A stretch of DNA of 64,000 nt, from assembly GCF_014352955.1 (NCBI RefSeq), contig NZ_CP060691.1:682001-746000 (forward strand), read 5' to 3'. The notes beneath the pieces were generated by a model. The model saw only the letters and a program-made list of their open reading frames with translations. It made no database searches and had not been told where the DNA came from. Of the stretch, positions 52,230-61,990 are shown piece by piece. The number at the start of each line of letters is the position of its first letter. Within the stretch, counting starts at the first letter, position 1. The DNA is from Mycoplasma sp. Pen4 (GTDB lineage: Bacteria > Bacillota_I > Bacilli_A > Mycoplasmatales > Metamycoplasmataceae). The translations under genes were made by a program, and so were the position numbers.

Positions 52230-53585
52230 ATGAATAAAACAATGAGCGATAAAACCTTTGTTTTGTTATCCATTAATTACATTATTGGTTTTGGTTTTAT
52301 TGCAACAATTATTGACATAGTTAAATTGGGTTATCTTGGATTATTAGTTATATTCGCGAGTGCATTTATTGCACTTGTTACAACTTTGGTTTTTGCAAGA
52401 TTATCTAATGAATATAAAGATGAATATGGTGGTTCATTTATCTATGCTCAAAAAACAGGTTTTAAGAAATTTGCGTTTTTCACTGGATGAAATCAGTGAA
52501 TCCAAATACCGCTATTTTCAGCAGCCGGACCGTTATTTTTAGAGCGTATTGCTAATGTTTTCACTGATGACACAACAATATTATGAATTGTTAGATTAGT
52601 GTCAGTTATATTCTTTATTATTTTAATTTTATTCTCAACATATGGGTTTAAGTTTTCGAGATGAGCAATATTGATAACCGCTACTGTTAAATGAGTTATC
52701 TTATTATTAGGAATTGGGATTTTAGGTTACTTAACAATTGCAAATAATGGATTTGCAAATAACTTTGCCCAAGCTAAAAACACTAAAATTGATACTTATT
52801 TAATTTTCAGCAACATATTATTCTTTATGTTTGCATTTGGTGGTATTGAAACAATACCAAATATTGCTAAAGATGTTAAAACAAACAATATTAAAAGATT
52901 GATAATAATAGTATTTTTAGCTATTTTCACATTCTATATTATTGGTTACATTTTATTTTTAGATACAAATTTAGTTCAAATTGATAATAATTTTATTGGT
53001 ATCTACCGTGTGGTTTTTGGAGCAGCAAGTATCTTTATTTTTGGAGCATATTTATTAACCTACAATATTGCTTCAACATTGACTAGTGCAAATGTTTATT
53101 CAAGAAACATTGTAGCGTTAGCAGAGCAAGGTTACTTACCTATGCAACTTGCTAAAACTAACAAAAACAATGAATATAAAAATGCAATTTGATTTAATAC
53201 TATATTGATCATAATTGCAATGATATTATTTAATATTCTGCCCAATCTTTTTCCAAAGATTAGCCTATTCAAAGAAGTTATTAACCTGGGTACGATCTCG
53301 TTCCTATTCCAATATTTAATAGCTTACATCACTGCTTTTATATTAGAACGTCAAAATAAGATTTCTAGAATACCAATTTACGAAAAGATATTATATGTAC
53401 TATCATCAATGTTAATTATTAGCGTAATATTAGTTTATGAATTACCATTTATTGTTGGTGCAGAATGAACTACTGGAAACACAGTTTCAATTGTTTCATA
53501 CTTTATTTTCTTACTTCTAGGGGTTGGTTTATATTTATGAACAGTAAAAAGAAATAAAAAAGATGTAAATGTAGTTACAAATTAA
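52230..53585 (+). CDS. Amino-acid permease, APC family
   Basis: This 451-residue protein has about 12 membrane helices. The opening NYIIGFGFIATI replaces the usual GxIIGxGIF motif, and FMFAFGGIETIPNIAKDVK matches the helix-6 signature F.GxE...... of APC transporters. It should import amino acids. The substrate cannot be told from sequence. It starts at ATG 52230 behind a GGGGGAAA stretch, stands alone, and is followed by a terminator. Confidence 0.88.
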
Positions 53586-53589
53586 AATT

Positions 53590-53616
53590 AGTCTAGGTTG
53601 ATCCTAGACTTTTTTA
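53590..53616 (+). terminator. Terminator after the amino-acid permease
   Basis: The stem AGTCTAGG/CCTAGACT with a 5-base loop is followed by TTTTT. Confidence 0.85.
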
Positions 53617-53649
53617 ATTAAAATAGTGCCTAAATTGGCACTACTTAAA

Positions 53650-55155
53650 TTATTTAACTAATAATGAATTTTCATCCATTTCAACTGGTTTTTGAACATG
53701 AATGTAGTCTAAAACTGTTGGAGCAACATTTGCTAATTTTCCGTCGTTTAATTTAACTGTTTTATCTGAACAAATTAACATAACTGGACTTGAAGTGTGT
53801 TTTGTTGCTGGTTTGCCGTTAGCATCTTCTGTGATTTCTGCATTACCATGGTCTGCTGTAATGAATACAGTAACATCATTTGCTTCTGCTCAATCAATTA
53901 CACGTTTAATTTGTGTATCTAAGAATTCTACAGCTTTAATAGCAGCTGGTAAAACCCCTGTGTGACCAACCATATCTGGGTTAGCATAGTTCATAATTGT
54001 TACATCAAAATCAAGTGCATTAGCAAGTAATTCATCTGTAATACCTTGTGCAGACATTTGTGGTGCATCTGCATACGATTCAACCTTTAATGAATCAACC
54101 ATAATACGTTTTGAATTTTTAAATTCAATGTCATTTCCACCATCCATAAAGTATGTAACGTGTGCATATTTTTGTGTTTCAGCAATTCTTAATTGTTTTA
54201 ATCCTGCTTGCTCTAAAACCCGACCAATTGGCATAGAAATAATCATTTCATCAAATGCAATAATTGTATTAATTCCTTCATATTTCATCATTGAAACAAA
54301 TTTGTCAACTTTAACTGGATTTTGTGGTTTATTAGGATATAAAGGAGATCCAATAAATAAGTGAGTTAATTGTCTTGCTCTATCAGGTCTAAAGTTAAAG
54401 AAGATGATGCTATCACCATCTTTTGCAAAAGCATCTTTTCCTAAGTTTTCATTGATCGCAGGAACAAAGAATTCATCAGTGATGCCTTGAGCATATTGTG
54501 ATTCAACAAATTCTTTTGCATTGTTAAATTTAAGATCTGAATTTCCTAAAATAGCATCGTATGCTTTTTCAACTCTATCAAACATACTGTCTCTATCCAT
54601 GGCATAAAATCTACCAGAAATAGAAGCAATGTTGTAGTTGTATTTATCAACTAGTGCTTGTAATTTTTCAAATGACTCTTGAATTGATTTTGGCGCAACA
54701 TCACGTCCATCCCCAAAGCAGTGTACTGAAAGATTTTTAACACCATGTGCATGTGCTGAATCTAATAATTTAAATAAATGATTTTCAAGTGAGTGAACAC
54801 CACCAGGTGATAAAAGTCCCATAACATGAAGTGTTGCATTATTTTTCTTAACTGCTTCAAACGCTTCTAAGAATGCTTTGTTTTCACCATATGTATTATC
54901 ATCAAGTGCTTTTTGAATTAATGATAACCCTGTATAAACAACTGTACCAGCACCAATGTTTAAGTGACCAACTTCAGAGTTACCCATTTGTCCTTTTGGT
55001 AATCCAACATATTCACCAGATGCTTGAATAATACTGTTTGGATAATTTGCAAATAAGTTATCAAATGTAGGTGTATTAGCTAACGCAAAAGCATTACCTT
55101 GTGTCTCTTTTCTAATACCTAAACCATCGATAACTATTAAAACTGTTTTTTTCAT
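53650..55155 (-). CDS. gpmI: 2,3-bisphosphoglycerate-independent phosphoglycerate mutase
   Basis: This 501-residue protein starts at ATG 55155 with MKKTVLIVIDGLG behind a strong GTAGGAGAG. The in-frame ATG at 55185 overlaps the promoter and is unlikely. It contains the metal-binding Asp in VIDGLG, the catalytic Ser in GNSEVGHLNIGAG, and DHGNAE near the end. A UGA at about 53890 is Trp, which hides the last 80 residues under the standard code. It interconverts 3- and 2-phosphoglycerate in glycolysis and needs manganese in related enzymes. Confidence 0.97.
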
Positions 55156-55186
55156 ATCTCTCCTACTGTGTTTAATATTTTTCATA

Positions 55187-55192
55187 TTATAC
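55187..55192 (-). promoter_or_regulatory. -10 box for gpmI
   Basis: TATAAT on the minus strand lies 31 bases before the chosen start, which supports the start at 55155 over 55185. Confidence 0.6.
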
Positions 55193-55295
55193 TATTTTAA
55201 ATATTAATATTTAAAGTTTGATTAATTAATGTGCTAGGGATAAAAAATATTTTGATGAAGCGTTATAAAATTCGGCAATGTGATATAATAATTTT

Positions 55296-55376
55296 GCCAT
55301 TGAAACAATAACCCACTAACCTGGTCAGGACGGAAACGAAGCAGCCAAATGAGGAAGTGTTGTGTTCAGTGGTTTT
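55296..55376 (+). ncRNA. ffs: Signal recognition particle RNA (4.5S type)
   Basis: The core GGTCAGGACGGAAACGAAGCAGCC region is the conserved SRP RNA domain IV with GGAA loop and symmetric bulge. The 5' GCCATTGAA pairs with the 3' TTCAGTGGT. An extended -10 box TGATATAAT (55281-55289) lies just upstream, and a T run ends the gene. It binds Ffh for targeting of membrane proteins. Confidence 0.95.
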
Positions 55377-55429
55377 TTGTATAAAAAATGCTTTGTATTT
55401 TTGTATGAAGTGCTAAAATATATTTGCGT

Positions 55430-55506
55430 GGTCGCGTAGCTCAGCTGGATAGAGCACGAGCCTTCTAAGCTTGTGGTCGGAGGTTCGAATCCTCTCGTGA
55501 TCGCCA
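55430..55506 (+). tRNA. tRNA-Arg (anticodon TCT)
   Basis: This 77-nt cloverleaf has acceptor GGTCGCG/CGTGATC with G-U pairs, TAGCTCAGCTGGATAGAGC D arm, anticodon loop CTTCTAA, GGTTCGAATCC T arm and encoded CCA. It reads AGA, the main Arg codon of AT-rich mollicutes. Confidence 0.95.
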
Positions 55507-55514
55507 TTTTTTTA

Positions 55515-55543
55515 TGCCCTTTTTCTAAAAATGGGTATTTTTT
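55515..55543 (+). terminator. Terminator after tRNA-Arg(TCT)
   Basis: CCCTTTTT and AAAAATGGG pair with one mismatch, then TATTTTTT follows. Confidence 0.65.
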
Positions 55544-55614
55544 AACGCTTTTTGCATGATATTTTAAGTTTAAAAATGATATAATCACGCTACTAAAAAT
55601 AAGGAGGAAAACTT

Positions 55615-57432
55615 ATGCTGACAATGTTTAAAATTTTGCCTAGAAAAATTAAATGATTGTTTGCTTCGGGAATTTTTTTAGTATTACTAAATGTTGCCTT
55701 TACAATGTTATTACCAATTGCATTAAGTCAATTTTTACCATTGTTATTTAAAGATGCAACTGATCCAAAGTTTACTATTGAAATTTTTAAAAGAGAAGTT
55801 TATAGTAGCACTGATCAACAAACTGTTTTTCATGTCTTGATTGTAGCGACAATCATTTTAATTGTTTTAGCGACATTAACTTCTGTTATAAGCACTATGA
55901 TAATTGTTTGAGCGGGTGAGCGGGCTTCAAACTTTTATCGTGATAGATTATTTGCCAAATATCAAAAATTAAGTTTAAAAGATATTTCTCAATTAACACC
56001 AGAGAGCATGATTACAAGAATTAATGATGATGTTGCTGTGTTTTGAGACTTTCTGGTTGGAGCGTCTACCGCTTTGATTAAGGCTCCGTTGTTCTTTATA
56101 GTTGGATTAATATTTGCGTTTTCAACTGATATTAATTTAACTTGATCAATTATTGCGGTTATTCCATTCTTATTATTTGTAGTTGGATATATTTTTATTA
56201 AAGTTAACCCACTTTTAAGTAAGAATAGAAAAAATCTTGACCGTATTACAAAAGAAGTTCAAGAAACTATTGGTGGAACAAGATTTATTAAAGCAAACAA
56301 CTTACAGGAAAGTCAATTTCAAAAATTTGACAATGCCAATAAGACTTGATTAAAGACAGAAAAAAATATTTTCAAATATTTCGCTTTAGGAACACCTACA
56401 TTCTTTGTTATTATCAACCTAGTTATTATTTTCATTTATGCAATGGCACAACATCAATTAAATGGTTTATTTGATGCTGGTGCAACACACGATCAAAAAA
56501 CACAAATGATGTCTAATATTAACTTATTTATAGAGTTCGAAGTATTAATTGCATTAGGAATCATTATGTTTTCGCAATTCTTAGGGAACTACTTTAGAGC
56601 TCGTGTCTCATCTAAACGTATCGTTGAAGTATTTGACTATAAGTATGATGAATTGCAAGTTGAAGATGGTTTATCATTTATTGACTCAGATGAATCGATT
56701 CATTATGGTGTTGAGTTCAAAAACGTTAACTTCAAATACTTCGAACACGCCGATGAGTATGCTTTAAAAGATATTAATTTCAAAATTGATGGTGGTAAAA
56801 CACTCGGTATTATTGGACCAACGGGTTCTGGTAAATCTACAATTGCCAACTTAATTGTTAATAATATGAAATATACCGAAGGAAACATTTTGATCAACAA
56901 CAAAGAAGTAAAAGATGTTAATTCGGTTGAATTACATAAAAGAGTGGCAATTGTTTACCAAGAAGCCTTATTATATTCAGGAACAATTAAATCAAATATG
57001 TTGTTTGCTAAACCTGATGCAACAGATGAAGAAATTAAAGAAGCACTTGATGCATCTTGTTCATATAACTTTATTATTCAATTCCCTGAAAGAGAAAATA
57101 GAGTCGTTGCACAAAGAGGAAAAAACCTATCTGGTGGTCAAAAACAACGTTTATCAATTGCGCGTAGTTTATTATTAAAACCAAAAGTATTAGTTTTAGA
57201 TGATTCAACATCAGCACTTGATAATTTAACAACAAATAGATTAATAAAAAATATCAAACAAAATTATGACTGTACAACAATAATTATTTCTCAAAAAATT
57301 AATTCAATTAAACATGCAGATAAAATCTTAGTTATGAATAATGGTGAAATTCTTGCACAAGGTACTCATGATGAACTTATCAAGAATTGTCAATGATATC
57401 ACGATATCAATGCTAACCAGTTAGAACAATAA
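55615..57432 (+). CDS. Heterodimeric ABC exporter, first subunit (degenerate site)
   Basis: This 605-residue protein combines a six-helix exporter membrane domain (about 10-325) with an ABC domain: Walker A GPTGSGKST, signature NLSGGQKQR, Walker B VLVLDDSTSALD and switch Gln in IISQK instead of His. Asp replaces the catalytic Glu, so this half is the degenerate partner, as in LmrC/TM287. The start ATG 55615 follows AAGGAGGAAAACTT. Many UGA codons are Trp. The substrate, drug or lipid, is unknown. The second subunit follows after 13 bases. Confidence 0.9.
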
Positions 57433-57445
57433 GAAGGGAGTTTAT

Positions 57446-59326
57446 ATGGATCAATTACAAGAAGCACGTGATTTAGGTACTGAACTTAAAAAAGAGCATA
57501 AACAAAAAACAAAAATAAACTACTTTCAAACATTCAAACAATTAGTTAAATACTTATCTGCAGATAAATTAAAACTATCATTAGCTTTAACCTTTTCTTT
57601 CTTAAACTCAGCATGTTATGTTATTGGTAGTTTTATAATTGGAACTATTGCACAACTTTATTTCCAAACACCAATTGAAACTGGAGTTCCTTTAAATGAT
57701 GCACAACATAACCAATTTATCTGAATGTTAGTTGGTTTAGCATTATCATTTATTGCTTATGGTTTTATTAGATACTACGAACAAAAATTATACATTTCAA
57801 TTGCATTCAATGCTGGTGCAAGGCTCAGAACCGAATTAATGACAAAGCTTTACAAATTGCCTGTGAGTTTTTACGACAAAAACAAGTCTGGTAATTTACT
57901 TTCTACCTTAATCGTAGATATAAACAACATTTCTAACTCATCATTCCAAATGTTGACACAAACTTGAACTAGTTTCTTTAATATTCTTATTTCAATCATT
58001 GTGATGTCAATTGTTTCTGGATTATTAACAATTATTGTTTTACCAATTTCGATTTTATTATTTGGATTTGTATTCTTATTTATGAAAAAATCACAGCCAT
58101 ATTTTGTGCGTGTTCAAGATGCTTTTGGGCGTCTTAATGCCTTTGTAGAAGAGATGGTTGCAAATACTAAAGTAACAAATGCATTTAACCAACGTGAAAA
58201 AGTTTACAAAGAATTAGAAGAAATTACTTTAAACATTAGAAACTCAGCATATAAGGGTGATTCAATTGCAAAATTATTCGATACATGATATGGTTTAATT
58301 TCAAACACCGTTATCTTGTTAATTACAGTTTTAGCAGCACAATTTGCGTTAAATGGTACAAATATTTGAACATCAGTACCATTTTTCCAAACCGGATCAG
58401 GTGGTCGAGCAAATAGTGCGGTAATAATCTTATATGTTTCATTAAACTGAAACTTTATGGGACCATTCCAAAATATACTTTCAAGTTTATTTAATGCACA
58501 AGTTGGTATTGCATCAACAAGCCGTGTATTTAAACTCATCAGTATACAAGAACCTTCAAGAGATCATGAAACAATTATTATTGATAATATTAAAGGTGAA
58601 GTTGAATTTAAAGATGTTTACTTTAAGTACAATCCTGAAGCCTTAGAATATCAATTAAAGGCAGCATCATTCAAAGTAAAAGCAGGTCAAACAGTTGCCA
58701 TTGTTGGACCTACTGGTGCTGGTAAAACCACAATTATCAACTTATTAAGTAAATATTATGACTATGAGCGTGGTTCAATTACAATTGATGGAAACGAAAT
58801 TAGAAACATTAATACAAAATCATTACGTGATAATATGACAATTGTTTTACAAGATTCATTCTTATTTAATGAAACAATTTTAGAAAACCTTAAAATGAGT
58901 AATAAAAATGCTACTTTTGAAGAAGTTGAAAAAGCTGCAAAAATGACCAATGTGCACCACTTTATTATGTCGCTTCCAAATGGATATGACACTGTGGTAG
59001 AAAATAATGGTTCTAATATTTCTCAAGGTCAAAGACAATTATTATCATTAACAAGAGCTATTTTAAGTAATAAAAGTTTATTAATTCTTGATGAAGCAAC
59101 ATCAAATATTGATTCAAGCACTGAACAAATTGTTCAAGCTTCAATGTTAGAATTAATGAAAAATAAAACATCATTTGTTATAGCTCACAGATTAAGTACA
59201 ATCAAAAATGCTGACTTAATTATAGTTGTAAATAATGGTTTAATTCTTGAGCAAGGAACACACAAATCATTATTAGAAAAACAAGGTTTTTACTACAATT
59301 TATACACTTCACAATTTGATTTATAA
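57446..59326 (+). CDS. Heterodimeric ABC exporter, second subunit (active site intact)
   Basis: This 626-residue protein has the same layout, with a longer cytoplasmic N-terminus (about 45 residues). Its ABC domain has Walker A GPTGAGKTT, signature NISQGQRQ (Gly to Gln), Walker B LLILDEATSNID with catalytic Glu, and the switch His in IAHRLST. It pairs with the upstream subunit as a heterodimer with one good and one degenerate ATP site. UGA codons split it under the standard code. It starts behind AAGAAGGGAG. Confidence 0.92.
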
Positions 59327-59350
59327 TCGTCATTTATGGCGATTTTTTAT
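59326..59350 (+). terminator. Terminator after the exporter operon
   Basis: ATCGTC/GGCGAT (one G-U pair) with a 6-base loop is followed by TTTTTATT. Confidence 0.75.
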
Positions 59351-59458
59351 TGCAAAATTTTAATTTTAATATAAATTAAAGACATCAAAATTGCATTAAA
59401 AAAAGTTAAAAAAATATTTGGGATATTAGTTCTCTTGTATTATAATAATTAAGCACAA

Positions 59459-59533
59459 GGCACCATAGCCAAATGGCCAAGGCATGAGTCTGCAAAACTT
59501 TGATTACGGGTTCGAATCCCGTTGGTGCCTCCA
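59459..59533 (+). tRNA. tRNA-Cys (anticodon GCA)
   Basis: 75 nt; acceptor GGCACCA/TGGTGCC, anticodon loop with GCA (GTCTGCAAAAC), GGGTTCGAATCCC T arm, encoded CCA. TATAAT at 59441-59446 is its probable -10 box. Confidence 0.95.
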
Positions 59534-59540
59534 TTTATAT

Positions 59541-59617
59541 GCGCCCGTAGCTCAATTGGACAGAGTGTTAGGTTACGGCCCTAAAGGTTGCGGGTTCGAC
59601 TCCTGCCGGGCGCGCCA
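59541..59617 (+). tRNA. tRNA-Arg (anticodon ACG)
   Basis: 77 nt; acceptor GCGCCCG/CGGGCGC, anticodon loop TTACGGC with ACG, GGGTTCGACTCC T arm, encoded CCA. It lies 7 bases after tRNA-Cys, so both come from one transcript. The ACG anticodon implies A-to-I editing in many bacteria. Confidence 0.95.
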
Positions 59618-59710
59618 AAATAAAATGGTGACTTGTGCAAATAAAAAAATTATTATTTTTATTTGTTAAATATATTATTTAGTGTTATAATATATACGCA
59701 AATAAGAAAT

Positions 59711-59784
59711 GCGGGTGTAGTTTAATGGTAGAACTTCAGCCTTCCAAGCTGACTGTGAGGGTTCGATTCCCTTCACCCGCTCCA
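59711..59784 (+). tRNA. tRNA-Gly (anticodon TCC)
   Basis: 74 nt; acceptor GCGGGTG/CACCCGC, anticodon loop CTTCCAA with TCC, GGGTTCGATTCCC T arm, encoded CCA. It has its own extended -10 box TGTTATAAT (59683-59691). Confidence 0.95.
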
Positions 59785-59844
59785 TAACATCGAAAGATGA
59801 TCAATTTTAAAATTTTTGGTTGGCAAATATCAAAATATGTGGGA

Positions 59845-59868
59845 AACAGCTTCGGCTGTTTTTTTGTT
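59845..59868 (+). terminator. Terminator after tRNA-Gly
   Basis: AACAGC/GCTGTT with a TTCG tetraloop is followed by TTTTTG. Confidence 0.9.
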
Positions 59869-59933
59869 TTGAACTCGAATTGTGTGGATAATTAAATATA
59901 ACTCCAAATGTAATTGGAGTTATATTTTTGAGT

Positions 59934-60947
59934 TTAACGTTTTTGTTTTGGTAGAATGATGAAGTTCAATGCAATAGCTATAGCCGCAAAACCACCTGCA
60001 TAAATTGCTGAATAGTAGTTTTGAATTGTTTGTCCAAATAACACTGCTGAATCTGCTGCTTGCCCTTCTTTAAATATTACGGGCCCATTTTCAAGCGCTA
60101 ATGAACGAATTAAGTTACTGATTTGTGTTGACGGTATAACTGAAGCAAATTCTTTTACTCCGTTTGATAAGTTTCTTAAAGGTATAAATGCACCTAAAAC
60201 AAACCCTGAAATAACTACAAGCCCAATTAGTGCCGCTACAAATACATGCGTTGATTTAACATAGCTAAAGATAAATACAAAGATTGCTGAATTAAGCACA
60301 CAGCCCAATAGTATAGCACCTCAGATCCCTAATGCATCAAATATACTAAAACTATAAACACCATCTATTGCTAATAAAGATAATGCTATACCGTAGATAA
60401 ATGTAGAAACTACAATATTAATTAGGATGTTATAAATTAAGTAACTAAAACGAATAATACTGCTTGATGTTGATGTGATGTATAAATCATTTAATACTTT
60501 ACGCTCACGGTCCACAACAATGTTGCTACACAATGTTATAGCAGTTGTAAATGTTGTTAATGATACTAGTCCGATTAATAAAAATGTGTCTGCATATTGA
60601 GTTTGAGTATTAGCTACATCTTTAATATTAAATAATGCTTTAATATTCTCTTGCGTTAAGATTGATGGATTAATAATATTAAAATCACCTGGTTTAGGAT
60701 AGAATGCATTAACATCTATCTGCGAGTTTGTATCACTCACAAAGGCATAAACAGCATCTTTTACAGTTTGTGGAAGTAGTGCATAATCTTGAAAAAATGA
60801 TTCTTTAAATTGATCTTTATAAATACCACGTGCAAATAAGAAAAATGCACAAAAGATAATTAATGGTGATAAGAAAGTAAAGAAAATTTGTTTTGGATCT
60901 CGAAGGAACATTTTAATGTTTCTGCGGAATAGTTGTCAAAGTTTCAT
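59934..60947 (-). CDS. ABC-2 type permease
   Basis: This 337-residue protein starts at ATG 60947 behind AGGAGGAAAAATA; the Met at 60911 is internal. One helix follows the RRNIKMFLRDPKQIFFTFLSP start, then an external loop of about 80 residues and five more helices, as in ABC-2 permeases. It overlaps the stop of the ATPase gene (TAATG). Together they form an exporter of drug-resistance or lipid type; the substrate is not predictable. Confidence 0.88.
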
Positions 60948-61882
60948 TATTTTTCCTCCTTACCTGTTACTTTTAGAAATACTTGGTCCATAGTTCCTTT
61001 GATTAGTTCAAAATCATCAAGAATATAATTGTGTTTTCTAACGAATTTCAATGCGTCATTATATTCTTTAAAGTCTAGGATATAGACATTTCCATCTTTT
61101 GTGTAGTTTGGATATTGTTCAAAAACCTTTTCTAACATCACGTTTTTATCATCATAAATTTTAACTCTAGCAGGTGCATAGATACGTTTAAGTTCTGCAG
61201 GTGTTCCTTCTACTAATTTATTACCTTTTTCAATTATAATTGCATAATCACATTCATTTGCTTCTTCCATATAGTGTGTAGTTAACAAAATAGTTAAGTT
61301 ACGTGTTTTTCTAATTTTGTTCAAGATATCTCAAACAAGTACTCTAGAATTGGGATCTAAACCTGTTGTTGGTTCATCTAAGAAAAGTATTTCAGGTTTA
61401 TGTACAAGCGCTCTAGCAATATCTACACGTCTACGTTGACCACCTGATAAACTTCCATAAGTTCTTTTCTTTAAATCAGTTAGTTCAAATTCTTCAATGA
61501 TATCATTCACAATTTGCTTGATATCTTTTTTATTAATGTGATTGTATAATGATGCTCTACAATAAATGTTGTCATAAACACTTAATGTTGGATCCATTAG
61601 CGAATCTTGAAATACAATACCTATTTTATTGCGAACTTTGTTGATATTGTGCTTAATATCTAAACCATCAATGGTGATTTCGCCTTTGTTCTTTGAAAGC
61701 AGTCCCATAATGATGTTTAAAGTGGTTGTTTTACCTGCTCCATTAAGTCCTAAGAAACCAAAAAGTTCACCTTTTTTAACTTTAAATGATAAATCGTTGA
61801 TTGCAACCTTTTTACCAAAGGTTTTACGCAAGTTATTTATTACTATGATGTAGTCATTTAAGTTTTTTTCTTCCTTGCTCAT
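60947..61882 (-). CDS. ABC-2 transporter ATPase
   Basis: This 311-residue protein starts at ATG 61882 (MSKEEKNL) behind AAAGGAGGAG. An upstream in-frame ATG at 61939 lacks a ribosome binding site and would lie in the promoter. Walker A is GLNGAGKTT, signature SLSGGQRRR, Walker B ILFLDEPTTGLD and switch His LLTTHYMEE. The last 90 residues look like the DUF4162 domain found at the end of such ATPases. It drives the neighbouring permease. Confidence 0.92.
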
Positions 61883-61933
61883 TACTCCTCCTTTTTTCTC
61901 TTTTTTTAATTCTATATAAAAAAATGAAAAAGT

Positions 61934-61956
61934 TTTCATATTTCATAAATATGAAA
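61934..61956. promoter_or_regulatory. Perfect 10-bp palindrome upstream of the ABC-2 operon
   Basis: TTTCATATTT and AAATATGAAA flank a 3-base spacer, about 52 bases before the ATPase start. It lies around the expected -35 region, with TATATA-like -10 sequences downstream, so it may be an operator. Confidence 0.45.
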
Positions 61957-61980
61957 AAAACCACTTGCAGAACAAGTGAT
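61952..61980 (-). terminator. Terminator of the P-type ATPase gene
   Basis: CACTTG/CAAGTG with a 5-base loop reads into TTTTTTT on the minus strand, 10 bases after the stop codon. Confidence 0.8.
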
Positions 61981-61990
61981 TTTATTTAAA

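Noticed and set aside
55325-55588. Minus-strand frame of 87 codons
   Set aside because: It runs through the complement of the SRP RNA and tRNA-Arg genes and is not a protein gene.
59484-59669. Plus-strand frame of 61 codons
   Set aside because: It is a read-through of tRNA-Cys and tRNA-Arg sequences (the typical false protein VAQLDRV...).
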